NCBI GenBank assembly: GCA_020633415.1
Contig: JACKDQ010000007.1
Span: 124,001 to 188,000, forward strand
Direction: 5' to 3'
Source of the DNA: Deltaproteobacteria bacterium
GTDB lineage: Bacteria; Myxococcota_A; Polyangia; GCA-2747355
Length of the DNA: 64,000 nt
Part shown: positions 16,891 to 24,341 of the stretch, piece by piece
Layout: each line of letters opens with the position of its first letter
How positions within the stretch are numbered: position 1 is the first letter of the stretch
Position numbers and translations under genes: made by a program
The notes under the pieces: generated by a model
What the model was told of the DNA's origin: nothing
What the model saw: only the letters and a program-made list of their open reading frames with translations
Database searches by the model: none

Positions 16891-18222
16891 GTGATCGAGC
16901 GCGTACGTAACTACCGGATCAGCGAGGAGATCGGCAGCGGTGGCATGGCCGTCGTCTTTCGAGGGACCCAAGAGTCGCTCAATCGCACGGTGGCGATCAA
17001 AGCGCTCAAGACGTCCGTCGCAGAGGACGAGAATCTCGTCGCGCGTTTCGAGCGCGAAGCGCTGAGCGTCGCTTCGTTCCAGCACGAAAATATTATCAGC
17101 CTCTACGACTTCTTCCGCGAGCGCGGCGCGCTGTTTATGATCATGGAGTACGTCGAGGGCATCGACCTCTACGACCTCCTCGAGCGTTCGCCGATCATCC
17201 CGACCGACGTCGCGGCGATCGTCGCTCTGCAAGTCGCGCGCGCACTGGACTATGCTCATTTTCGCGGGGTTGTGCACCGCGATGTCAAGCCAGCCAACGT
17301 GATGCTCTCCAAACTGGGAGAGGTCAAACTGATGGATTTCGGCATCGCCAGGGTCGAGCAGTCGGATTTGACCCAGCACGGCATTGGCTTGGGCACACCA
17401 GCCTATATGTCGCCGGAGCAGATCATCGGCGATCACCTCGATCATCGCACCGATCTCTGGTCGCTGGGTGTGGTGCTCTACCAAATGGTCGCCGGACGCA
17501 AGCCGTTTTACGAGGAAGACGACCGCACCGTGATGCAGCGGATCCGTACCGAAGAGCCACCGCAGCCGCGCAAGGTCAACCCGGCGATCGATAAAGATAT
17601 CGAGCGCATCATTCTAAAATGTATGAAGAAAAAGCCTGGTGACCGCTTTGGGTCGGCCCAGGAATTGGTGATTTCGCTCGAGCAATACCTCGCGACGCGG
17701 GTCGCTCACAACTACCGCGCGCGTCTGGTGCTTTTTCTGCGCGAGCACGAGATCGTCAGTAGCGACGAATCGATTGCTACGCTGCATCCGGCGCTGATCG
17801 GTGCTGGGCGCCAGGCGAGCATTCGCGTGGCACGTCGGCGGCCACGGTTTCTTTCGACGATCCTGCTGTTTCTCGCCTTGGCTTTCGGGTTGGCTGGCGG
17901 GATCGTCGTCGCACCGCTGCTGCGCAGCTCAGCGAGCGCCTTTAGTTCGTCTCGAACGCCGAAGACCGTTGTCGTCAAGCCAGCGCCGGCGCCCGGCCAG
18001 CTCAACGTGCTTGTGCGTCCCTGGGCCCACGTCGAGATTAACGGCGTGCAGCGCGAGACGACTCCGCATCCGCCGATTCCTTTGGCGCCGGGACGCTACC
18101 GCGTACGGCTGACCAACCCATACGGGTTTACGCCCGTCGAGGAAGTGGTCGAAATTCAATCCGGCAAGCAGCGCACGCTGGAAGTGGCGCTGCGTCGTGA
18201 AACTCCGGGGGGCGACCAATGA
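16891..18222 (+). CDS. Ser/Thr protein kinase with transmembrane helix and PEGA domain
   Basis: A 443-residue kinase, GTG start. Catalytic motifs: GSGGMA loop, Lys37 (VAIKAL), HRDVKPANV (Asp131), DFG 149-151, GTPAYMSPEQ. The membrane helix is at about 320-345. A PEGA-type domain (369-432) follows outside, including VRPWAHVEINGVQ and LAPGRYRVRLTNPYG. The last four bases (ATGA) overlap the start of the LysM gene, a sign of translational coupling. It is the first gene of a signalling operon that ends with another kinase at 22460. The stimulus and targets are unknown. Confidence 0.93.
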   Translation: MIERVRNYRISEEIGSGGMAVVFRGTQESLNRTVAIKALKTSVAEDENLVARFEREALSVASFQHENIISLYDFFRERGALFMIMEYVEGIDLYDLLERSPIIPTDVAAIVALQVARALDYAHFRGVVHRDVKPANVMLSKLGEVKLMDFGIARVEQSDLTQHGIGLGTPAYMSPEQIIGDHLDHRTDLWSLGVVLYQMVAGRKPFYEEDDRTVMQRIRTEEPPQPRKVNPAIDKDIERIILKCMKKKPGDRFGSAQELVISLEQYLATRVAHNYRARLVLFLREHEIVSSDESIATLHPALIGAGRQASIRVARRRPRFLSTILLFLALAFGLAGGIVVAPLLRSSASAFSSSRTPKTVVVKPAPAPGQLNVLVRPWAHVEINGVQRETTPHPPIPLAPGRYRVRLTNPYGFTPVEEVVEIQSGKQRTLEVALRRETPGGDQ

Positions 18223-19139
18223 GCGGTTGCCGCGTTCGGTCGGTACGCTCTGCAGCGCTGTTGGCTGCGGTCGTTGTGACGCTGCTGACGGTGACCAGCG
18301 CAGCAGCTCAGGGTGTCGTGCACCGTACGCGTTTCAACGAGACCCTCGAGGGGGTGGCCGACGCGTACTATGGCGAGCACGGTGCGGCGATCATGCGCGT
18401 GCTAAAGCTTGTTAACGGTCTGCACGACGACAAGCTGCAGCCTGGTATGCGCTTGCGGATTCCGAGCGCCTGGGTCTACTTGGCGCCGCGGCCGACCACG
18501 ATCGGTGTTGTGGCCACCCGATACCTCGGCCACCGAAAACGCGCCGTCGCTTTGCGCGAGATCAATCATTTGACGGTGCGGCGCATCCCGGCCGGCCGGC
18601 GACTGTTGATACCGTTTGTCGTCGATCACATCGCACTGCCGAGCGATACGTTCGCCAGCCTGGCTGAGCGCTATTGGGGCAACACAGATCGCGCGGCGAT
18701 GCTCGCCCAGTACAATCTGACCAAGGCCCCGGCACCGCGCGCCGGGGCTCGCGTCAAGATTCCGATCTCAGCGGTGCAGATTTCGGCCGAGCGATTGCTG
18801 GCGCTGACGAACGAGCGTGTGCTCGGGGTTGGCTCCGGGCGGTTGAGCGAAGACCGTGCAGCGCTTCAAGAAGCCAACGGGCTGCTGCGCAAGGGCCAGT
18901 TCCAGCGAGTTGCGTTGCGGTTGTTGCGATTGATGGTCCGCGATCGGGCCTCGGACACACACGTCGCCGAAGTCTTCAAGTTGTTGGCGGTGGCCTACGT
19001 CGGAATGAACGAACATCGCCTGGCGGTTCTTGCATTCGAGGAGGCGCTGCTGCGCCACCCGACGATGACCATCGACCCGGTGACCCATTCACCCAAGGTG
19101 ATCCGCGCCTTTGTCGAGGCGAAAGAGCGGAAGCACTGA
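18219..19139 (+). CDS. Exported LysM-domain protein with TPR-like C-terminus
   Basis: A 306-residue protein with a signal peptide (LLAAVVVTLLTVTSAAAQG). At least two LysM-like peptidoglycan-binding modules are visible, near residues 33-82 (TLEGVADAYYGEHG, LQPGMRLRIP) and 135-187 (TFASLAERYWGNTDRAAMLA, PRAGARVKIP), with a weaker one between. The C-terminal 90 residues look like TPR helices (LAVAYVGMNEHRLAVLAFEEAL). It overlaps the kinase gene by 4 bp. I infer that it could tether or report cell-wall state to the kinases, but no sensor role is shown by sequence. Confidence 0.78.
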   Translation: MSGCRVRSVRSAALLAAVVVTLLTVTSAAAQGVVHRTRFNETLEGVADAYYGEHGAAIMRVLKLVNGLHDDKLQPGMRLRIPSAWVYLAPRPTTIGVVATRYLGHRKRAVALREINHLTVRRIPAGRRLLIPFVVDHIALPSDTFASLAERYWGNTDRAAMLAQYNLTKAPAPRAGARVKIPISAVQISAERLLALTNERVLGVGSGRLSEDRAALQEANGLLRKGQFQRVALRLLRLMVRDRASDTHVAEVFKLLAVAYVGMNEHRLAVLAFEEALLRHPTMTIDPVTHSPKVIRAFVEAKERKH

Positions 19140-19166
19140 GCAACGTCGCTGGCGGGGCGCTGAATC

Positions 19167-20312
19167 ATGTACGCGAGTTCGGTTGAGCACAAGGCGCGGG
19201 CGAGACGCGTGCGCTGTATGCTCGAGACGATCGCCCAGGCACCCGGGCGAGCATTGCGCGCAGGCGCTATTTCGCTCGCCGCCAGACGGCTGCTCGGTAT
19301 GTTGGCGCCGGTCGCGCTCTTGCTCGCCTGCCGGAGCGATTCGCCGCAGTCGCAGCCCGCGCCGTCGACATCGTTCTCTTTTGCGGCGTGTGTCGACCCG
19401 CAGCGCCAACGCCCTGCTCAGCGCTTGAGTATCGCCGGCCAGTCGCTGATCCGCGAAGGTTGGTTTTGGCGGGCAGAAGGGACAGCCGGCAGGCAACCGT
19501 TGCGTTTGGGCGCACTCGCCGACATGCGCGACGCCTCGCCGAGCACTCTAGCAACGCTCCGTCAGATCTACCGGCGCTTCGTCGATCAGTCCGTTGACGG
19601 GATCGTCGTGCTGGGCGGATTTCCGGAAAGCTATGAAGATCTCCTACGCGTACTAGGCGTGCTCGACGGAAAGATCCCACTGCTCCTGCTGCCCGGTTCG
19701 CGCGTTTCGCGTGAAGGATTTGCTGCTGCCGTCACTCAGCTGCGCGGGCCGGCGATCAACCTTGCCCACACGCCGTTGCTGCGCTTGTCGCAGCTGACGA
19801 TCGCCGCCGTCCCTGGCTATCATCTGCGTCGGCATCTGTTGGCGGCCGACAGCGGCTGTCACTATCGGCCCGCCGAGCTGCGCAGTCTGATTGCACAGTT
19901 GGTTGCTACGCCGTCGGCGCTGCCCAGGCTCCTGCTCGCCCACGGCCCACCTCGGGGTGTGGGTCCACTGGCCGTCGATCGCGGGTTTGGTAACGAGAAC
20001 ATTGGCGACCCAGCACTCGTCGAATTGCTAGAACGTGGGGGCGTGCATTTCGGACTGTTCGCCCACATCAGCGAGTCGGCAGGGCATGCCACGTCGGCGG
20101 CCCAGGTTCCGCTTGCTGCGGACGAGCCGAGCGCTAGTCTCTGGCTCAACGTCGGCTCGGCGAGTGGCCAAGGCGCCGAAGGACTGGACGGTCGCTGGTT
20201 GCCGCCGATGGCTGCGTTGCTCTCGATTGCTGGGCGCGAGGCGTCCTACTCTCTTCTAAAATTAAAGGGAAAACCGCCGGCTGGTTTGACCCGGGCTGAC
20301 CCGCTACGCTAA
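19167..20312 (+). CDS. Lipoprotein with degenerate metallophosphoesterase-like fold
   Basis: Up to 381 residues. After a basic N-terminus, LGMLAPVALLLACRSD is a lipoprotein signal. The body follows the order of a calcineurin-like phosphoesterase (GALADMRDA, DGIVVLGGFPES, IPLLLLPGSR, LLLAHGPP, WLNVGSASG), but the metal-binding positions of the family (DxH, GD, GNHD) are mostly replaced, reading DMR, GG and GSR. It is therefore probably inactive or has a changed role. The start is unsure: ATG 19167, 19218 and 19299 are in frame. It lies between the LysM gene (27 bp) and the next kinase. Confidence 0.6.
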   Translation: MYASSVEHKARARRVRCMLETIAQAPGRALRAGAISLAARRLLGMLAPVALLLACRSDSPQSQPAPSTSFSFAACVDPQRQRPAQRLSIAGQSLIREGWFWRAEGTAGRQPLRLGALADMRDASPSTLATLRQIYRRFVDQSVDGIVVLGGFPESYEDLLRVLGVLDGKIPLLLLPGSRVSREGFAAAVTQLRGPAINLAHTPLLRLSQLTIAAVPGYHLRRHLLAADSGCHYRPAELRSLIAQLVATPSALPRLLLAHGPPRGVGPLAVDRGFGNENIGDPALVELLERGGVHFGLFAHISESAGHATSAAQVPLAADEPSASLWLNVGSASGQGAEGLDGRWLPPMAALLSIAGREASYSLLKLKGKPPAGLTRADPLR

Positions 20313-20378
20313 TCTGGCGCAGTGCTACTCGACGGGCCTTTTGACCGGCCGCCGAGGGTACTGTTGTGGAAGTGGTCG

Positions 20379-22460
20379 ATGAAACGCTCTGAGCTCGCTG
20401 TCGACGGACATTCAAGCGCACACGCGCTGTCCTCCGAGCACGCCGAGGATTGGCTCGGGCGCGTGATCGATCAGCGCTATGAAATCCTCGAATTGATCGG
20501 TCGCGGCGGGATGGGCGTTGTCTACCGCGTGCGTCACACGCGGATGGGTAAGGTTGCCGCGCTCAAGCGCATTCATCCGGCTTTGGCGCACAACGCTGCG
20601 ATTCGGCGTCGCTTTCACAACGAGGCCGAGGCGGTCAGTCGACTGAACCATCCGAACATCGTCCACGTCTTCGACTACGGCGAGGCCGACAATACGCCGT
20701 TTTTGGTGATGGAATATGTTCCCGGTGAAGACCTGCGCGGGATCCTCAAGCGCGACGGGCGGATGGATATTTTCCGCTGTTTGCCGGCGGCGATGCAGGT
20801 CTGCGACGCGCTTGCTGAGGCGCATGCCCACGGCGTGATCCATCGCGATCTCAAGCCCGCCAATATCCGCTTGTCGCGCGCGCGCGACGGTGTCGATTTG
20901 GTTAAGGTGCTCGACTTTGGCCTGGCGAAGATCATCGCCGATGATCCCCAGGCGGCACGCATGACCGAGAAGGGGCGTCTGGTTGGCACGCCGTACTATA
21001 TGTCGCCGGAACAGATCCGCAGCACAGATCTCGATCCCCGTTGCGATATCTACAGCCTCGGTGCGGTTCTTTATCGCATGCTTACCGGTCAGCCGGCGTT
21101 TTCAGCCGACACCGCGATGGGCGTGTTGACCAAGCACGTCAGTGAGGCACTGGTGCCGCCCAGCGAGGTCCTCGACCTGCTGCCGCCGTCGGTGGATGAT
21201 CTGATCGGTCGAGCGATGGCCAAGGATCGCAGCGAACGCTTCGACGATGCGTTGTCGATGAAGCGCGCCATCCGCCGACTTGGCGCTAGCCTCGAGACAC
21301 GCGAGGTGATCACGCTTGGCTTCTCAGATCAGGCGACGCACCGTCGCCGTGCCTCTGATCGACATCGCACGACGATGATCCCCAACCTGCCCGATTCGCA
21401 GAGGTCGCCGGCGCTTGTCGCTGTGCCGAATCAGCGGAACATTGCGAGCACTGCTTCGCTTCCCGTCCTCGCCGAGCAAGCGGACATCAGCACGAATCCC
21501 TCGCCGGCCGAGCCAGGCGCACCGATTGTCGAGCCAACGCAAGCGACCGAGCTGCTTGGTCCGGATGATCTGCTATTCGAGCGTCGTTGGCGGCGCCGAC
21601 GGGTACTCAAGGCGACGTCGATTACGATGCTAGTCGCGGCTGCGGCGGTAGCCGCGGCGTTCTACGCATTCAATCCGTTCGTTGACCGCGCCTTGCCGTT
21701 GACGGCCGAGCTCGAACCCAACAATCGCGTCGATCAAGCCACGCCAATCCAGATCGGTGTGCCGATCAGCGGTGGCATCGGTCGACGTTTGACTACCGAG
21801 CAATCGGACCGCGACTGGTATGCGTTCGATGTGCCGGGCACCACGCCGCAGATGCTTTCGGCGCAGCTTTCCGCTGTGTTCAACATCGATTTGGTGCTGG
21901 AGGTATACGACGTGCTCGGTGGCCGACTATTGCGTATCGACTCGGCAGGCGTCGGTGGCCAAGAGCGTCTGTTTGCCTGGCCGCTGGCACCGGGCAAGTA
22001 TTATGCGCTGGTGCGCGAGTACTGGAAAGCTGGCCGGACGCCGACGGAAAACGTCAGCGATCGCTATCGATTGACGCTGAAGTTGAGTGGGCCGCAGCTT
22101 GGCTGGGAGCGCGAGCCCAACGACAAGCCGTCGCAAGCTCAGCAGCTGGTTGGCGATGCGGTCTCGGCGGTGCTCGGATCGGGGACCGACATTGACTGTT
22201 TTCGGCTCGCGCCGACGAAGCCGGTGGTCGTCCACGTTTCGGCGGTGCCAGGTGTCGATTTGGTCGTCGAGACCTATGACAGTGCCGGCCGCCGAGTCGC
22301 GACGACCGACAGCGGCGTGCTCGGTCGCCCCGAGCGATTGACGTTGCCCGCTGGTCAGTTCGTGATCGCTGTGCGAGGCAAGCGCTCGGGAAAACCCGCG
22401 CCCGGTGCCGAGCTGCCCGGGCTCGGTGTGCCCTATCGGCTAGCTGTTCGCGGCCGTTGA
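20379..22460 (+). CDS. Ser/Thr protein kinase with two extracytoplasmic PPC-like domains
   Basis: A 693-residue kinase. The catalytic domain spans 34-300: GRGGMG loop, Lys63 (AALKRI), HRDLKPANI (Asp157), DFG 179-181, GTPYYMSPEQ. A Ser/Thr-rich linker leads to one membrane helix (about 408-430). Outside are two domains resembling bacterial pre-peptidase C-terminal (PPC) domains, near 444-565 and 576-690. Each opens with the hallmark Glu-Pro-Asn-(Asn/Asp) (ELEPNNRVDQA, EREPNDKPSQA) and contains D-W-Y-A-F-like strands (DRDWYAFDV, DIDCFRLAP). An upstream GTG (20322) is in frame. PPC modules are usual on secreted proteases, so this is an uncommon kinase ectodomain. The stop overlaps the convergent DUF4177 gene by 21 bp. 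Confidence 0.88.
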   Translation: MKRSELAVDGHSSAHALSSEHAEDWLGRVIDQRYEILELIGRGGMGVVYRVRHTRMGKVAALKRIHPALAHNAAIRRRFHNEAEAVSRLNHPNIVHVFDYGEADNTPFLVMEYVPGEDLRGILKRDGRMDIFRCLPAAMQVCDALAEAHAHGVIHRDLKPANIRLSRARDGVDLVKVLDFGLAKIIADDPQAARMTEKGRLVGTPYYMSPEQIRSTDLDPRCDIYSLGAVLYRMLTGQPAFSADTAMGVLTKHVSEALVPPSEVLDLLPPSVDDLIGRAMAKDRSERFDDALSMKRAIRRLGASLETREVITLGFSDQATHRRRASDRHRTTMIPNLPDSQRSPALVAVPNQRNIASTASLPVLAEQADISTNPSPAEPGAPIVEPTQATELLGPDDLLFERRWRRRRVLKATSITMLVAAAAVAAAFYAFNPFVDRALPLTAELEPNNRVDQATPIQIGVPISGGIGRRLTTEQSDRDWYAFDVPGTTPQMLSAQLSAVFNIDLVLEVYDVLGGRLLRIDSAGVGGQERLFAWPLAPGKYYALVREYWKAGRTPTENVSDRYRLTLKLSGPQLGWEREPNDKPSQAQQLVGDAVSAVLGSGTDIDCFRLAPTKPVVVHVSAVPGVDLVVETYDSAGRRVATTDSGVLGRPERLTLPAGQFVIAVRGKRSGKPAPGAELPGLGVPYRLAVRGR

Positions 22461-22646
22461 ATCCGCAGCGACCCGCGAGCGGGTGAAGATCAGAAATGCC
22501 ATCGCCGGCCGCTTCGACGCGTCGCGCATCGCGAACTGTACCCCATCAAACTGCCAGCCCAACGCGACCCATTCGTTGATTATCGCGGTCAGCTGTTCGT
22601 CGGTGACCGTCTGAGTTTCGACAACCTTGTATTCGGTAGGCGGCAT
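22440..22646 (-). CDS. DUF4177-like small protein
   Basis: A 68-residue protein whose pattern (YKVVETQTVTDEQLTAIINE, then LGWQFDGVQFAMRD and AMAFLIFTR) matches the DUF4177 family. Its ATG overlaps the stop of hemD as ATGA, so it is probably translated from the same mRNA. Its 3' end overlaps the oppositely directed kinase gene. The family has no assigned function. Confidence 0.75.
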   Translation of the reverse strand: MPPTEYKVVETQTVTDEQLTAIINEWVALGWQFDGVQFAMRDASKRPAMAFLIFTRSRVAADSTAANS

Positions 22647-23794
22647 CAGGACCTCGCACGCGCGTAGTGTCGAGTGAGTTCGGCGACCAAGGCCTCGGTG
22701 GTATGGGTGTCGGGCATCAGCGTGACGCGGATGCCGTGATCCCGGCAGGCCTGTGCGGTGATCGGGCCGATCGCTGCCACGGTTGGTGGCGCGCTCTTCG
22801 CCGCGTTGGGGCCGATCAGTTCGGCGTATTTATTCGCGGTCGACGCGCTAGTAAAGACTACGGCGTCGATTCCGCGCGCATCAAGCAGACGCTTCGCTAA
22901 CTCGAGGGCTGAGCCACCGGTAGCCGTAAGCGTGCGATAGACGACCATCAATTCAACTGTGGCACCGCGCTTTTCCAGTTGACGCGGCAACAGGGCGCGC
23001 GCCGAATCAGCGCGCGGGAAGAGCAGTCGCTTGCCTTCCAGCGGGTGTTTCTCGAGCTCGGCCAGCAGGCCTTCGGCGATATGCTCGGTTGCGGTGATGT
23101 CGGCTCGCAGACCATGTGCGGCCAAGCTGCGGGCGGTCGCCGGGCCGATGCAGCAGACTTTGCAGTCACCGATCGTGCGACTGTCTAGCTCCGCCGCTTC
23201 GAGCAGCTCGAAAAAGCGATCGACGGCATTGGCGCTGGTGAACACGAGGTAGTCATAGGCATTGCGCTTCAGATCGTCGAGTTGGCGCAGTTTCTCCGCG
23301 GGCTCCAACGGCTCGATGTCGATCGTCGGCAGGCAAAGTGCTGTCCCACCGAGATCCGTGATCTGCTGCGACAACTGTAGTGACTGTTGCTTTGGCCGGG
23401 TGAGCAAGATCGTTCGGCCGGAGAGCGGAAGTTTGCTGGTCAGCGGGGGTGGCGGAGTGGCACCCCACATCAGTTCGAAGCGGATGCCTTGCCGTTGACA
23501 GGCAGCATGAACATCGGACCAGGATGACCACGGATCGCGGACCAACGCGACGATGCGCTCTTCCGCGTGGGCCTGGGAAACCAGTCGATCGGTCAATTCG
23601 GTATCGTCGAGCCAAGCGACCGGCAGGTTGGGCATCGCCATCGCGAACGGTGCGAGCTCCAATTGGCCGAGCAGCAGCAATTCGGCGCGGGCGAGGCGCG
23701 ACTGCAACGCTACCGACATACCTTCGGGGCGAGCGTCTTTGGGGATCAAGGCGATGGTTAGCAGCGCACCGCTGCTCGTTTCAGTGATCGTCAC
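22646..23794 (-). CDS. hemD: Uroporphyrinogen-III synthase with remnant methyltransferase N-terminus
   Basis: A 382-residue protein started at GTG 23794, just after the DUF192 gene stops. The C-terminal 255 residues are a HemD domain, which closes hydroxymethylbilane to uroporphyrinogen III in haem and corrinoid synthesis. Visible landmarks are LSGRTILLTRPKQQS, YDYLVFTSANAVDRFFELL, VCCIGPATARSLAAHG and DAVVFTSASTANKYAEL. The first 125 residues resemble a shortened, degenerate N-terminal half of uroporphyrinogen-III C-methyltransferase (SUMT): RIVALVRDPWSSWSDVHAAC aligns with the family segment around RLKGGDPFVFGRGGEE, and FELMWGAT with FEVVPGVT. The SUMT catalytic glycines are lost. It is in an operon with DUF192 and ABC1-kinase genes. 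Confidence 0.85.
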   Translation of the reverse strand: MTITETSSGALLTIALIPKDARPEGMSVALQSRLARAELLLLGQLELAPFAMAMPNLPVAWLDDTELTDRLVSQAHAEERIVALVRDPWSSWSDVHAACQRQGIRFELMWGATPPPPLTSKLPLSGRTILLTRPKQQSLQLSQQITDLGGTALCLPTIDIEPLEPAEKLRQLDDLKRNAYDYLVFTSANAVDRFFELLEAAELDSRTIGDCKVCCIGPATARSLAAHGLRADITATEHIAEGLLAELEKHPLEGKRLLFPRADSARALLPRQLEKRGATVELMVVYRTLTATGGSALELAKRLLDARGIDAVVFTSASTANKYAELIGPNAAKSAPPTVAAIGPITAQACRDHGIRVTLMPDTHTTEALVAELTRHYARARS

Positions 23795-23798
23795 TTTT

Positions 23799-24323
23799 CT
23801 ACCGGTCGGGTTTGAGGCCCAGCAAGCGTACGCTGGTGCCGGGCTTGATGTTGTGCTGGCTAGCAAAGCCGGCGTTGACCTCGACGACGTAGCGCGCCGG
23901 GCGCTCAACATGGCGTGAGGTCTCGGTCAGGGGCTCGGCCCGATGAACGACGCCGACGACGTGCAGCGACTCGTCGATGAAGATCATATCCAGCGGGATA
24001 TAGGTGTTGCGCATCCAAAACGACAGAACCTCTTGGCGGTCGAAGAGGAACAACATGCCGCTGCGCTCACCGAGCTGGCGGCGAAACATTAGGCCCTTGG
24101 CGCGATCCTCATCGGTTTGGGCAACCTCGACGTCAACGCGGAGGATTTTTCCATCGCTGTTGAACTCCACCTGGGCCTGGCGCAGACCGCTCACCGCATT
24201 GCTCTTATCGCCATTGCCCTTGTCGCCACGGTGAGCAGGTGTTGTCTCGCGGCAGGTCGCCGCGACGCTCAACAGCGTTAGCATGACCAAGGGCCGCCGT
24301 GATAGCTCGAATGCTCGTCTCAT
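23799..24323 (-). CDS. DUF192-family exported protein
   Basis: A 174-residue protein with an N-terminal export signal (LVMLTLLSVAATCRE, possibly lipidated, though Thr before Cys is atypical). The rest is a DUF192 domain with hallmark segments GLMFRRQLGERSGMLFLF, SFWMRNTYIPLDMIFID and VVEVNAGFASQHNIKPG. The family function is not established. It sits 18 bp after the ABC1 kinase gene and 4 bp before hemD, so co-expression is very likely. Confidence 0.85.
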   Translation of the reverse strand: MRRAFELSRRPLVMLTLLSVAATCRETTPAHRGDKGNGDKSNAVSGLRQAQVEFNSDGKILRVDVEVAQTDEDRAKGLMFRRQLGERSGMLFLFDRQEVLSFWMRNTYIPLDMIFIDESLHVVGVVHRAEPLTETSRHVERPARYVVEVNAGFASQHNIKPGTSVRLLGLKPDR

Positions 24324-24341
24324 CTCGCTCGTCCAGAAGCG

